A stretch of 64,000 bases of DNA, taken from positions 93,809,182 through 93,873,181 of the forward strand of contig OZ020589.1 in assembly GCA_963971535.1 (NCBI GenBank). Reading direction: 5' to 3'. The DNA comes from Notolepis coatsorum (taxonomy: Eukaryota > Chordata > Actinopteri > Aulopiformes > Paralepididae). A program made the position numbers and the translations under genes. This document shows, piece after piece, positions 35,801-46,788 of the stretch (the stretch's first letter is position 1; each line of letters opens with the position of its first letter). The notes under the pieces are model-generated. The model did no database searches. It saw only the letters and a list, made by a program, of their open reading frames with translations, and had not been told where the DNA came from.

Positions 35801-36538
35801 TCTCACCCTCAGGGCCCCGTTCCCCATATGTGGCTAACTGAGTTAGCTGGATAATCTTCAGGATAACTTGACATAAATCAGGCTTTTCGGTTTCACGAAG
35901 CAGGTTTGTCTAAATCACTTTGGCAACAGATCGAAATTTTTACCTGCTCCAGCGCAGGTTTAGTTAAGTTAGCTGGATAAACTGGCCACTCCCTCGCAAA
36001 AAAATGCCAGATCCCTTCCCCAGAGATCCCATTATACCATTCTGAATTATGTTTTTGTGCTTAGTTTTTCTAGAGGGGGCTTTTGAAATGTAAAATAATA
36101 GACCTAAAATGCTGATAATAAATCATATTCAGCCTATGGATTTACTTTGTCCTAAATAATGCACATCAGCTATACGGCGCACGCAACACACACTATGTGG
36201 TTATTTTAATAACAGAGCATTGCAAATGTGAATCCCGCTGCAATATTTTTTATGAATGAAACTTGGATCATATCGGGCGTTTGGCTCTGATTCGTTTCAT
36301 ATTCTCCGCTGTGGATGTATTTGCTTAACCGGAGCGCCCGGATTGTGTTTCATTCAAGCATGAATTCAAGCATAAATTGAAGTATCTTTACACGTGGATT
36401 GTGGATGTGAATTACGAGGAATCTGAATCTGTGGATTGTTGAATTGTATCACTGTCACATGTTATTGTGATATTGTAACTGGGATTAAAATGTCTGAGGA
36501 GATGTGCTGTTTGACGGACTTGATGACGTGGACGTGAC

Positions 36539-36730
36539 TTGAGAAAAGTGAATGAGCAATTGCAAGCCTTTGACGTTTTGATGAATGAATTTGAGAAAAT
36601 GCATTTATCTGTTCAAGCACTGTTATCTGATGATGAAAAAGAGGGTGATGAACATGACTGGTATAAACCAAAGGTTAATCAATTCAATGCATGTATGGAT
36701 GATGTCCGAAACAGATTAAAACCTGATTAA
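36539..36730 (+). pseudogene. Fragment resembling a retroelement N-terminal region
   Basis: About 63 codons with FEKMHLSVQALLSDDE and DWYKPKVNQFNACMDDV, which recall the N-terminal helical part of BEL/Pao-type gag proteins. The other Harbinger copy has a shortened version near 32030-32090, so the fragment is part of this Harbinger family. Identity is uncertain. Confidence 0.35.
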
Positions 36731-36962
36731 TAGTGAAACTGTTAATAGCCTCCAAGCCTCTCTGACACCGTTATTTCGGGGGTTGCGCCTTGAAAACTTT
36801 GGGAACCATGTATTTATATAGTACATGATACCTAAGCACATACAGTACAGATATCCTCATAAGTATCTATTAATTCGTATCAATTAGATACTCTTTGGGC
36901 TTGTTTTTATCTACTTATTCTGAAAGAGTTGAAATAATAAATAATATATATTTGCCCAACAC

Positions 36963-37136
36963 TTAAGAATTTAACTTGTTGGCGATATTTTGCCATGCTT
37001 CTTGTTTTGCTCTCGCAGCGGTGGCAGTGTTTGATTTTGCCATGATTATGGTCTTATATTCATCATAAGCATTCATTATCATCTCCTGCTCATCAGCGTT
37101 GAAAAAAGACGCTCTTGCTTTGACTGGAGTTGCCAT
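36963..37136 (-). pseudogene. Myb/SANT-like exon of Harbinger DNA-binding protein
   Basis: Begins MATPVKARASFFNADEQEMI and continues NAYDEYKTIIMAKSNTA, ARAKQEAWQNIANKLN. This is the first helix-turn-helix part of the Myb/SANT-like protein that PIF/Harbinger elements encode beside their nuclease; it binds the inverted repeats and carries the transposase to the nucleus. Tryptophan and helix pattern are intact over about 57 codons. Only this exon remains, so it is a relic. Confidence 0.75.
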
Positions 37137-37606
37137 TATTCCGTTAGAAAATCAGGATTTCGACGATCGACGCCTCCCCCTTTTGAGGTAAGACGGGGAC
37201 GCGCAATTATCCTGATTACTGAAGTCTGGTTCGAAAGAACAAGATAGTTTGAGCCCGAATGAGCCTTCGAGAAACCGAGATAGCCTGACTTCAATCATCG
37301 CTGGATAATGGGACTTTTGATCGACTTAGTTGAACCAGGTACGGGGAACGGGGCCCAGTTCTCACCTTCATCACCAACACAAAAAATTTATATATATAAT
37401 ACCGTAGTTGTCAATAAGTAATTGTTACTTTTCACAACATGCCATGGCTGCTTAGAGGAGCAGCCGTTTAGACGTTTACCTTTGAGTCTTTTGTCACCGC
37501 CTCTCGGCAGCAGTATATACACGGGCGTCTCACTCACTGCAGAAGACAAAAGCAACTGTATTATTATTATGATTGTTGTTATTATTATTATTACTACTAT
37601 GATTAA

Positions 37607-38721
37607 CACGTTGGGTGCCATTCACATAATATTACGTGTTTGCTCGCCAGCGGTTGGGTGCCAGACACGTAATATTACGTTTTTGGTTCGTTTTTCAGTG
37701 TCAAATGACTATAATATTGTATCCATGGCTATAATATAGAATATAGATTTAGCTCTACAAACAAGGTCACACAGTCATATCGTGTTACACATTGGATGCC
37801 GGGGATTAGACGCTGACCGCTGTAGCTGGGCCAAGGGTTAAAAGATACGACTGCGTGACCTTGTTTGTAGAGCTAAATCTATATTCTATATTATAGCCAT
37901 GGATACAATATTATAGTCATTTGACACTGTGTTTCTTCCGGTCAAGATGCAAAAAAGAGAGAATTTTTCCATGCATACATTCCCGTGTTATACCATGGTG
38001 AATATAAGTATGGTTTTACAGCGGTATGGGGTAATTCCTGAAAGGCTGCGTAATAGCCATATAGGTCAATTCTACTATTTGCGTTGGCGTTTCTTGCCTA
38101 TACACGCTAGTATTCCAGAATAAAATCTATACAGTAGGTATTATGTTTCATCATGAATGCATGAAAGGGGGGTGGGGGGGGTCGTTTCTGATTATTGATT
38201 ACCAGTAACGGCATTAGTATTAAACACTAAGAACGCTGATCAGCTGGATCGGTATGAAAACCTTGCACAATCAAGCCAGAATTTATGTCAGATGATCCTT
38301 ACCTTTGATCGGGAGTATTCCAAAAATAATATTCCAATTGTTTGATCGATATCTGCTTCATCCAATGTCCATTTGGCCCACAGCATATGCTTCGGATGTC
38401 CCGTAGACGTTTGGATGCGACCGATTGAACCTCTAGCCTTGCCGTCTACTGAAAATCTGCGCCCGGAGACCTTTCAGTATAACACAGGGTCTGGAACAGG
38501 GTTTACTGCAGCTCGATACCGCAACCTGGGAGAATCTGGCCGGTACTGCACCCTCTGCATCGCAGTAGGCCTTCTAACAGCAACACACGGGTCCCTGGCA
38601 TTGAATAGGATATTAAAATCGAGAAAAAAAATAAAAAATAACCAAAAACGTAATATTACGTGTCTGGCACCCAACCGCTGGTGAGCAAACACGTAATATT
38701 ACGTGAATGGCACCCAACGTG
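37607..38721. mobile_element. piggyBac-like MITE with double TIR
   Basis: Ends are about 80-bp inverted repeats: CACGTTGGGTGCCATTCAC, ATAATATTACGTG, CCAGCGGTTGGGTGCC, then CGTAATATTACG, with the complement on the right. TTAA precedes the left end; the right flank GTAAT no longer matches. The GGGTGCC start and TTAA suggest piggyBac. A snapback MITE (37696-37929) lies just inside the left arm. No transposase seen. Confidence 0.75.
37696..37929. mobile_element. Snapback MITE with about 80-bp arms
   Basis: Arms CAGTGTCAAATGACTATAAT and its complement extend about 80 bp and are almost perfect, around a loop of some 70 bp. Transcribed, it would form a long hairpin. Confidence 0.88.
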
Positions 38722-39499
38722 GTAATATTGTCACTTTTATACTGTTTACTGTTTCCATATAAAATGGGAACTATGCCCTATTTTAAGAATTCATACATGT
38801 TATTCCTATGGCCTAAGACAGTCCGAAAATATTAGTGAACACGATCAACTCTCTCCCAAATCCCAAAACCAGAGTGATACAACTCAAACAAAGTATAAGA
38901 CAGAAGCTACTCCACAGATAATGAAGATGACATGGAGAGCACCCAGGGATATACAGTATGAATACATTTTCTGTTTCAGAACTAGGCACACTACAATAGA
39001 ATAGTAGTCCACAAAATCAGTATCCCATTCTGTGTCTATGTCGCTCATGTTCACAAATATGTATCTTTCCTAAGCCATGGAAATAACATTATTCAAAGTC
39101 TTAATTTTATGTGGTCTTCCCCTTTAATAACTTTGTGATTTGCCTATGTCCACAGAACACACTGGAAAATGACCTCAGTATGTCACCCTGTGTATAAATG
39201 ACCTTACTTGCTCAATTCACAAACTTCCACTCCATATACTGAACAATGCAATGCTGACTCGTTAAATAAACACAGAAACACATCATCAGCAAACAAGACC
39301 GCTTTTTTCCAGGTTTCTCAGTTCTTGAATTGATTGGAAGGACACAGTGTGACGGAATGAAGACTATCTTCTTAGTGTGGCTTCCCAGTCACATCTTTTT
39401 TTAAATTGATTTACTCATTCATTCTTTCATTCTAACTGAGGGTTTTGCTATCTGATTACATTTAATTACTTTAGGATTAGCTACTTTGTCTCTTAAATG
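38722..39499. other. Unassigned intronic sequence
   Basis: AT-rich, with no recognisable gene, RNA or transposon end. Confidence 0.4.
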
Positions 39500-39905
39500 T
39501 TTGCCTCCTAAATGTTTGTTCCTAGAATAAAGGAAATCGAGAGACAAGCTTTTAGGTTTAAAGCACCATCTGACTGGAATAATTTACCCAGCTCATTCAG
39601 ATCAATTACTTCTTTCCATAACTTTAGGATTTCATTGCTTATTTATTTAAAATCATTCTCATTCTTGGTTTTACATTTGAAATACATTGTAATCAGGTGT
39701 GATTTGGAATTTGCAGTACGAGAGCTGTTGTTCTGTTTGCATGTCTTTATGTGTTTATTGTTTTGTGTCATTGAAATGTTTATCATTTGTTATAGTTTGT
39801 ATTTAGTTTTGTCTGGATGTTGTTGATGTTCCATGTTTTGTGTTGAGGACCCCCTCGAAAAGGAGGTAATGCATCTGAAGGGATTTATCCTTGAATAAAA
39901 TGAAA
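39500..39905 (+). mobile_element. LINE fragment, reverse transcriptase C-terminus
   Basis: The open frame at 39512-39826 carries FVPRIKEIERQAFRFKAPSD, WNNLPSSFRSITSF and FRISLLIYL, the C-terminal end of a CR1/L2-group LINE ORF. It is followed by a 3' UTR with GAGGTAATGCATCTGAAGG and TTGAATAAAATGAAAG. The two LINE C-termini in this window (here and at 9487) belong to different families. Confidence 0.7.
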
Positions 39906-40138
39906 GATTTACAGAATTGGAGGGTAAAACTGACTGTAAATCTGAATTCATTATGATCTACAATCATTATCAACATGATTTCAAGTTGGTATAAATGTGT
40001 GTGTCCAAAAGTATCTGTAATTGGATAACTGTGTTCTGGTTGTATTATTTTCATTGCTGTGGGATCAATTCAATTAAGTTGGTTCTTTGGCCGCAATCCT
40101 AGGGGATCATTAGTATGGTACTACGTTTTTTAAGGACT

Positions 40139-40249
<111 letters not shown>

Positions 40250-41109
40250 TTTATTTATATAGCACCTTTCATACATGGATTGCAGTTCAAAGGGCTTCAC
40301 AGCAAATAGCATAAAATGAACATAGGCATAAAATGTGCATACAGTTGACAGAATAAAAGCAATGCATAAAGTACAGACATAAGAATAGGTATAAAATAAA
40401 GTAGTGCAATGTAGAAAGTGCAGACAGAATAGGCATCAAATAAGTACAGTGTTGATCTAAAGCATGTAAGCAACATTGTACTTGTAAAATAAGTACAATA
40501 AGTAGTGTTGCTCGAAAGCATGTGAACCCCCCCCCCGGAACAGCCAGTCCTCCAAACACCCCATCAATCCCCACTAGGGGGGACAGTCCCGATATTGGGA
40601 CGTTTGTCCTGCGTCCCGCTACAACATAACAATGTCCCGCAATTCAATTTTTTTTTCTTTTTTTATTATTCAAATATTATTATTATTTTTTCTTTTTTAA
40701 ATGTTGTTAATTTAATGCCTCGTTCCAATACCCTCTTATATTTTGATATCGGGCGACATCAAACCAATGCGCAGCCGAGCGGAGCAGCTCTACTCGAGTC
40801 TCGCGAGTCGCGCTGCCTGTCACTGTCAGACAGTCCGAGGCCGAGGCAGCTGCAGTGTGTGTGACGTAGGGCTGACCTTCGAAGCTTTTTTTGGCAATCG
40901 AAGCTTCGGGGCCGAGCTTCGATTTTAATTCGAAGCTTCGATTAAAAAAAAATAAACTTTTTTATTTTGTTTATTTATTTTTTTATCTTATGTTGTGGGA
41001 CTTGTACAGCACTTGGTAAACTTTGTTGTTTTTAAATGTGCTCTATAAATAAAGTGGATTGTTCACACACACACACACAAATCGAAGTAAAAAATACAAA
41101 TAAAAAATG

Positions 41110-41735
41110 AAAATCGAAAAGCGAGAGACTAAACCTGTTGTTGTTAGCTTACATGCTAACGTGAATGGGATCGACCATAGCATTGCGGCTAGGCTAGCTA
41201 CCATAGCAGTAATAGCTCTAGTTGAATGGATAAACGTTATTTAACATTGCAGAATGGGTACAATACAATACGGCTCAATACAAACAGTTGTTAAGGGGGG
41301 GTGCAGAGTCATCAACACAATGTACCACCAAGAGTGGAGAGTTTATGTCTCAAAAAGCGAGAGACCCAATGCTCTTGTTGTTGTTAGCTTATATGCTAAC
41401 GTGAATGGGATCGACCATAGCATTGCGGCTAGGCTAGCTACCATAGCAGTACAGCAGCTAGTTGAATGGATAAACGTTATTTAACATTGCAGAATGGGTA
41501 CAATACAATACGGCTCAATACAAACAGTTGTTAAGGGGGGGTGCAGAGTCATCAACACAATGTACCACCAAGAGCAGAGAGTTTATGTCTCTCAAAAAGC
41601 GAGAGACTAAACCTACAGTAAAGCTCTTGTTGTTAGCTTACATGCTAACGTGAATGTGATCGGCCATAGCTAGCTACCATAGCAGTACAGCAGCTAGTTG
41701 AATGGATACACGTTATTTCGATGGCACAAGCTTCG
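41110..41735. repeat. 240-bp tandem repeat, about 2.6 copies
   Basis: Each unit contains TTAGCTTACATGCTAACGTG, CATTGCGGCTAGGCTAGC, CATTGCAGAATGGGTACAAT and CAACACAATGTACCACCAAG. Part of the unit is shared with the hAT at 7261-7986. Confidence 0.92.
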
Positions 41736-41760
41736 AACAGAAAAAAAAAATTTAAGTTAA

Positions 41761-42675
41761 CACTTTGAGTGCCGGGACACGTCTTTTCACGTCTTTGCTG
41801 GCCATGCTAAAGTTGCCGGGGGACGCTGTACAGCGTCCTTATATCAATATTTCAAAAATCTGCGATCGGATTCATAATGTCCCTCTGCTGGCCTGAGATC
41901 CACCAGCAGGACCCACTGAGCTCTCTGGCGGTTCAGGAGCGCCATCTGGTGGCCGATCGGCGCAATCGCCAAAACAGGATGTTGAATAGAGGTTGTCATG
42001 ACGACCGTAGTACTTCCGGGCGCTCGCTATAGTTCATGTGACTCTGGCTCGTCACGCTACACGGTGATCGATTGCCAATAACTCGATAAACAACATGATT
42101 TGGACGTATATACCATTATACAAGCTGGAGATGGACCGGGTAAAAATATATCCCATAATGATAAAATTTCTACTCGACGATGATCGCCCAACGACGCGCG
42201 GAGACTGGGGTGAGTTTCAGCGTGTAACGTTACCGTCTTCCAAACATTAGATGATTGGTATAACGCTGCCCACGGAATTATAAACGCCCCCTCGCCCATC
42301 CGGTCAACATCAGATGACGTGTAGTAACTTCTAGAAGTACGAATTTTTTATATCGCGCTGATTGCCATCAAACTGTATTTCATCATCAATATAATGCATT
42401 TGGGGCTATATATCACGTTCTGGAGAAAGCTGCAGAAAGAGATGAAAACATACTTATACATTAGACCATACTTTACTATGAATATGTGAATGAAAAAGTT
42501 TAACGTTGCTACACAATGAACAATACATATAGGACTTTGAATGGGCCCTAATAATGGCAATGTAGCAATAGAATTAAAAAAGTTATAGCCCTGCAAAGAA
42601 GGGGACTTTCTCCATAGACAAATGGCGCTGGCAATCTATGGTATATCATTAATTTAACCTTAGGCAACCAAAGTG
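41761..42675. mobile_element. piggyBac-like MITE (CACTTTGAGTGCC ends)
   Basis: TTAA at 41757-41760 precedes CACTTTGAGTGCC; the right end reads GGCAACCAAAGTG followed by TTAC, one change from TTAA. It is inserted in the hAT element. No coding sequence. Confidence 0.7.
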
Positions 42676-42801
42676 TTACATTTTTTATTTATTTTTTTAA
42701 ACTTTGATTTTTTTTTAAATGTTCGAAGCTTGTGCCATCGAACGAAGCTTCGAAGCTTCGAAGTATTTAAGACAGCCCTAGTGTGACGTCAGTCATACCT
42801 G

Positions 42802-43240
42802 ATGTTTCTGCAGAATAGCCTAAAGCTTTTTTACGACGCAGTGCTTGAAGTTGAGGGGGATGACACAACTGTCTGTGAGCTTTTCCAGCTCATGACCAGT
42901 CTAAGACTGAAACTTGAACAACGATCAAAGGACCGTTATTTTGGATTCGAGACCAGTGCTCTCATGCAGAGGTTTCCTACCACACAGGCTGCTGCGATCG
43001 AACAGGACTTTTAAATTTTCTAGCGCTCGCTTACCTAGACAAATGGTTTGATTTCTCTGATCAGAATTACCTGAAACAGGTGTCATGCTTGGCTCTCAAG
43101 AAGAGAGCATTCAGCTTCCAAGAGCTTCGCGAAGCAGCTGAAGCTCTTAATATCAGCAGCAAACTGGACTCTGCATTGTTTAAAAAATGTTGTGGGTTCA
43201 CCAGACACATATTGCGGAGACTGTGCTGTCTCACCTTTTC
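42802..43240 (+). pseudogene. hAT-like transposase remnant
   Basis: Frames at 42802-43014 and onward to about 43200 carry LFYDAVLEVEGDDTTVCELF, SLRLKLEQRSKDRYFGFET, AYLDKWFDFSDQNYLKQVSC and FQELREAAEALNIS. This looks like the helical middle of a hAT-type transposase, although no diagnostic catalytic motif is visible. At least one stop codon (TAA at 43012-43014) breaks it. The hAT at 40867-42780 may have inserted in the same older element, whose left end could be CAGTCCCGATATTGGGACG near 40586. Confidence 0.4.
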
Positions 43241-43351
43241 TTTATGTTATATAGGGTTTGTGGAGACTTTGGGTCTCACCCTTTTTGTTATATGAGCAAC
43301 TGAGTAATCCGCTATTCACAATAAAAACATTATTATATTGTGAAGATCAAC

Positions 43352-44055
43352 CAGTGGCGTCATTTCAGTAGAAGGCAAGGTATGGCGAGGAAGTGGGGGG
43401 GGCTGAAGGTTGGTGGATTTTTTTTGTCAAATCAGTTGTGCAATAGTCACTTTTGGTGAGTTGTTTCTATACAATTCAGTTATATGACATTTAGGTATGA
43501 CACAGGACCACAAGCATTATTAGTATAGAAATGTGTCAACCACAAAATGCGCTTAAGTGCCCTTTTGAGTGAAAGAAATAAGAGGATGTGCTCTATTGCC
43601 TATTGGTGCCCCCACGGTTGAAAAACGCGCACTTAATTGCCCTTTTGAGTGAAAGAAATTAGAGGATGTGCCCTATTGGTGCCCCCACGGTTGAAAAACG
43701 CACGCTAAAGTGCCCTTTTGAGTGAAAGAAATGAAAGGATGTGCCCTATTGGTGCCCCCACGGTTGAAAAGCGCGTGCTTAAGTGCCCTTTTGAGTGAAA
43801 GAAATTAGAGGATGTGCCCTATTGGTGCCCCCATTGTTGAAAAACGTGCGCTAAAGTGCCCTTTTGAGTGAAAGAAATTAGAGGATGTGCCCTATTGGTG
43901 CCCCCACGGTTGAAAAACGCGCGCTAAAGTGCCCTTTTGAGTGAAAGAAATTAGAGGATGTGCCCTATTGGTGCCCCCACGGTTGAAAAACGCACGCTTA
44001 AGTGCCCTTTTTTTATTTTCGCCCCTGCCCTTCAAACAGCCTGAGTCCGCCACTG
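43352..44055. mobile_element. Element with 73-bp tandem repeat core
   Basis: Short inverted ends CAGTGGCGTCA and AGTCCGCCACTG bound a 704-bp unit whose core (about 43559-44010) is six copies of a repeat spaced exactly 73 bp, after a first interval of 80. Each contains CCTTTTGAGTGAAAGAAAT and TTGGTGCCCCCACGGTTG. An 8-bp duplication is not convincing. Confidence 0.7.
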
Positions 44056-44232
44056 GCTACAACCACTTAATGTCAAGGCTCTCATCCACATTCATTCATT
44101 TTCTCCCCCGCTCTCTCTCCCATGAGCTCAATTTAACGCGGAAGTGCAGTGGTCTATAGTAGTTTTGGTGCCTTATTGGACCCGAAAGACCTCTGAAGGA
44201 CCCTATTTTATTTATATTCCATAACGACTAAC

Positions 44233-44389
44233 CTGTCTTAGAGAGTTCGCTGAGCTCCTTCTTACAGACGTCGTCCAGGTGCTCCTTCATGTCCGTGGCT
44301 GTCTTGCTCATCTCTCCGAAGGAGAACTGAGGGTTGATCAGCACCTTAGGCACCATGGGCTCCGGCGGAACGCACAGCGTAGGGAAGTT
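44233..44389 (-). CDS. TRIM16-like protein, post-coiled-coil exon
   Basis: A 157-nt exon with acceptor CTCATTGTGCAG before AACTTC and donor GTTAGT after AAGACAG. It encodes NFPTLCVPPEPMVPKVLINP, then QFSFGEMSKTATDMKEHLDD, VCKKELSELSKT, ending one base into the next codon. The pattern fits the exon between coiled coil and B30.2 in fish TRIM proteins. The single spare base plus the 137-nt PRY exon gives whole codons, so phase supports joining these exons although they are 24 kb apart. Upstream exons encoding the RING, B-boxes and coiled coil were not found to the right within the window. Direct evidence would be a spliced transcript. Confidence 0.75.
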
Positions 44390-44499
44390 CTGCACAATGA
44401 GGCACAGAAACGGTGGCCAAAAGGAGATGAACTGATTGGTCATTCTCCACAACTGAATGTCTAGCTCTATTTATTGAATTTTCTTTTAATGTTTTTATG

Positions 44500-44586
44500 T
44501 ACCATAGATACTATTGTTACCTTGTATATATATATAGGCCTATATATATATATATTTTTTTTTAAATAATATATATATATATATAG

Positions 44587-44617
<31 letters not shown>

Positions 44618-44620
44618 TTC
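44500..44620. repeat. AT-rich simple repeat
   Basis: Interrupted (TA)n tract next to the TRIM-like exon. Confidence 0.9.
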
Positions 44621-44844
44621 ATTACATATACATTCATACCAATTATTCGCCTGTTCTATTCTCCATCCATCTATCATCCATTGCAACACTATATTATCAC
44701 TGACATCCTGTTGGGGGATCCCCTTTGAACAGCCCTGTTATGTATTACTTTCACATGGTGGAGGGATACTTACTGTCTGTGGTGCATATTCACATTGTGG
44801 TAGTAGTGTGTTGTCACTAATGGGTGGTTTGATTGGGAGCATGT

Positions 44845-45096
44845 CTATGTTCCCCGGGTCCTATGTTCCCCGGGTCCTATGTTCCCCGCTTTGATTGATT
44901 GAAAATTTTAGACCACCAGCCCTGATTCCAAACTCTAACCTTAACCAGTTCGAAAGAGGGCCTAAGCTTAACCGTTCGAAACAAGGCGGACATTAATAAT
45001 TAATAAAATAATACAAATTTATAAAATCTTCAATCTATTAATCAATCAAAGCGGGGAACATAGAACCCGGGGAACATAGGACCCGGGGAACATAGG
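44845..45096. mobile_element. Small inverted-repeat element (CTATGTTCCCCGGGTC)
   Basis: Arms of about 56 bp, each made of three TATGTTCCCC units followed by GCTTTGATTGATT, surround about 140 bp of AT-rich sequence. No coding; superfamily unknown. Confidence 0.85.
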
Positions 45097-45443
45097 GATG
45101 ATCCCGTTTGATTGACAGACTGTCTTACTTTGTTTTTGCTTGTGTTTAAAATGGCCGCTTTCTAATTTACCACAGGTGTGGTGATTGAGGCACCACGCCC
45201 TACAAGAGCAGAGCAGAGTGCAGGCTGCAGCAGATCAGTTCTCACTTCACAGAGCACGTCCTCGTCACAGCTCTCCAGACCTCACCTGCTCACATTGCCT
45301 TCTCTCATTTTGACCTTTTTGCTACTTGACCATTTTTGTTGCTTTATTTTTGACCCTGTGCTTTACTTTACTTTTTATATCCTGAACTAGGGAGTCTGGA
45401 GCACCCAGCTCCCCCCATTATTTTGTTATTTAGATAGTGGTTG
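45097..45443. other. Unassigned sequence left of the LTR element
   Basis: Contains GAGCAGAGCAGAGTGCAGGC and a T-rich stretch. No feature recognised. Confidence 0.4.
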
Positions 45444-45447
45444 CTAA

Positions 45448-46768
45448 TGTGGTAGATTTTAATAGACATAGATCATAACCATCATTGTTTATAAGAAAGG
45501 TCATAAGATTAAGTTTTGATTAGGAAAACAGCTGCACTACTAGTCAGCCAACCGAATACATTCTTCTGGTGATCAAAGTACTCCAACCTTTTGCCCTGTG
45601 TACCCCTCACAAAAGAGTTGTGTGTCTATGGCCACTCAAAATAGCCTGTTGTAAAAGACACTGTTTGAACAAGATAACCTTCTGCCCCTTAGGGAGTGAT
45701 TGAACAATAGAAGCCACCTGGTTCCTAGGGTGGGACAGGAAGGAGAAGTCCTAGCGAACACAATGAGGTGATGAGGTTAACAGGGTCAAAGTGCCCATGA
45801 AGTGTTATACGGCCTGGGGGACACAAGGACATGCAACTGTTAACTTATGTGTGCTTACTGAGGTAGAATGTTTATCATCAATGTGAGACTATTAGGCTGG
45901 AGCTTAGTAAATGAAAGCTAAAAGTATAAACTGTATAAAAGAAATTGATGTAAGTTAAAATGAATGATTAGGCTTGTTAGCTTCACTGAAAGTCAGTAGA
46001 CTTTGCATTACAGATTTAAATCCCCTGCAGAATAAGATTAGTTTCACTTAAGGTGAAATTAGTCTTAAAGATAACAGAATGTGTTCAAGTATAATATCTC
46101 TGTGTTTATGTGATCAATTGCAATTCAAATATATATGTTATGAAATCAATAACCCAAGTATTAGGTTGTTAGACGGTGTTTGTTCTCTGACTGGAGAACA
46201 AAGGAAAGTTCAGTTGGCTGTAAAGTCAACCCCCTGTTGCATTCAAACATAGAGAGGCTGTGATTGGACAAACCACAGCTGATGATGTCATCACACAGAG
46301 ACGCTGGGCCTTGGGATATAATGGGATGTTGTGATGGGGAGAGAGACTCTGAAAAACCCAACTCACCAGGACAACACCTATCACCCATCCACACCAAGGC
46401 GGACAAAGGACAAAGGAACTTTTGGAGGGAAAACAGAACTATACTTTGTTCACTAGCCAGGGGAACAAAGCCATCAACGACTTATCAACTATCATTCTTT
46501 AAATCTGATTTCTTAGATAGGACGAGAGCGGCATAGTGCTCCGGTACCTTGAATCTTTTATAGCATTCTTTATTGTAATTTGTATACAACTCTTAACTTT
46601 GATTAAACAGCTGTTATATAACCTTTTCCTCCTGATTTTCTTCTGCCTGCACCGCTGAGAAGTTCATAAGTAATTCCCAGAGCTTTAGAGTTATTGAAAC
46701 AACGCAGAGTACAGCAGCACCCGGTTCTGGTACAGAGCAGAACCGTATTAGCTTGGGAATCTACTTCA
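45448..46768 (+). repeat. 5' LTR of copy 2
   Basis: 1321 bp, starts TGTGGTAGATTTT, ends CTACTTCA. Matches the 3' LTR, but with patchy differences around 46370-46560. Confidence 0.92.
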
Positions 46769-46771
46769 TTT

Positions 46772-46788
46772 TGGTGCCGTTTGACCCG
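46772..46788 (+). promoter_or_regulatory. Primer-binding site
   Basis: TGGTGCCGTTTGACCCG, three bases past the LTR. The first nine bases match the 3' end of tRNA-His as used by HERV-H-type elements; the rest diverges. Confidence 0.6.

Larger units (their letters stand above)
35813..37355. mobile_element. Harbinger-like element with Myb-like exon
   Basis: A 1543-bp element with ends GGCCCCGTTCCCCATATG and CAGGTACGGGGAACGGGGCC and a 3-bp duplication CAG (35810-35812, 37356-37358). It is the second copy of the 31382-32843 family and keeps one Myb/SANT-like exon on the minus strand. The nuclease-type transposase gene is missing. Confidence 0.9.
40867..42780. mobile_element. hAT element (TTCGAAGCTTCGAA-rich ends)
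   Basis: A 1914-bp element with ends TAGGGCTGACCTTCGAAG and AAGTATTTAAGACAGCCCTA and the perfect 8-bp duplication GTGTGACG (40859-40866, 42781-42788). Subterminal GAAGCTTCGAA repeats flank a 240-bp tandem array (41110-41735) and a piggyBac-like MITE (41761-42675). No transposase coding seen. Confidence 0.93.

Noticed and set aside
35493-35837. Frame with YPPKQN heptads as a repeat protein gene
   Set aside because: The 21-bp minisatellite unit is a multiple of three, so it stays open by chance; the frame starts inside a hAT end and the flanks are transposon DNA.
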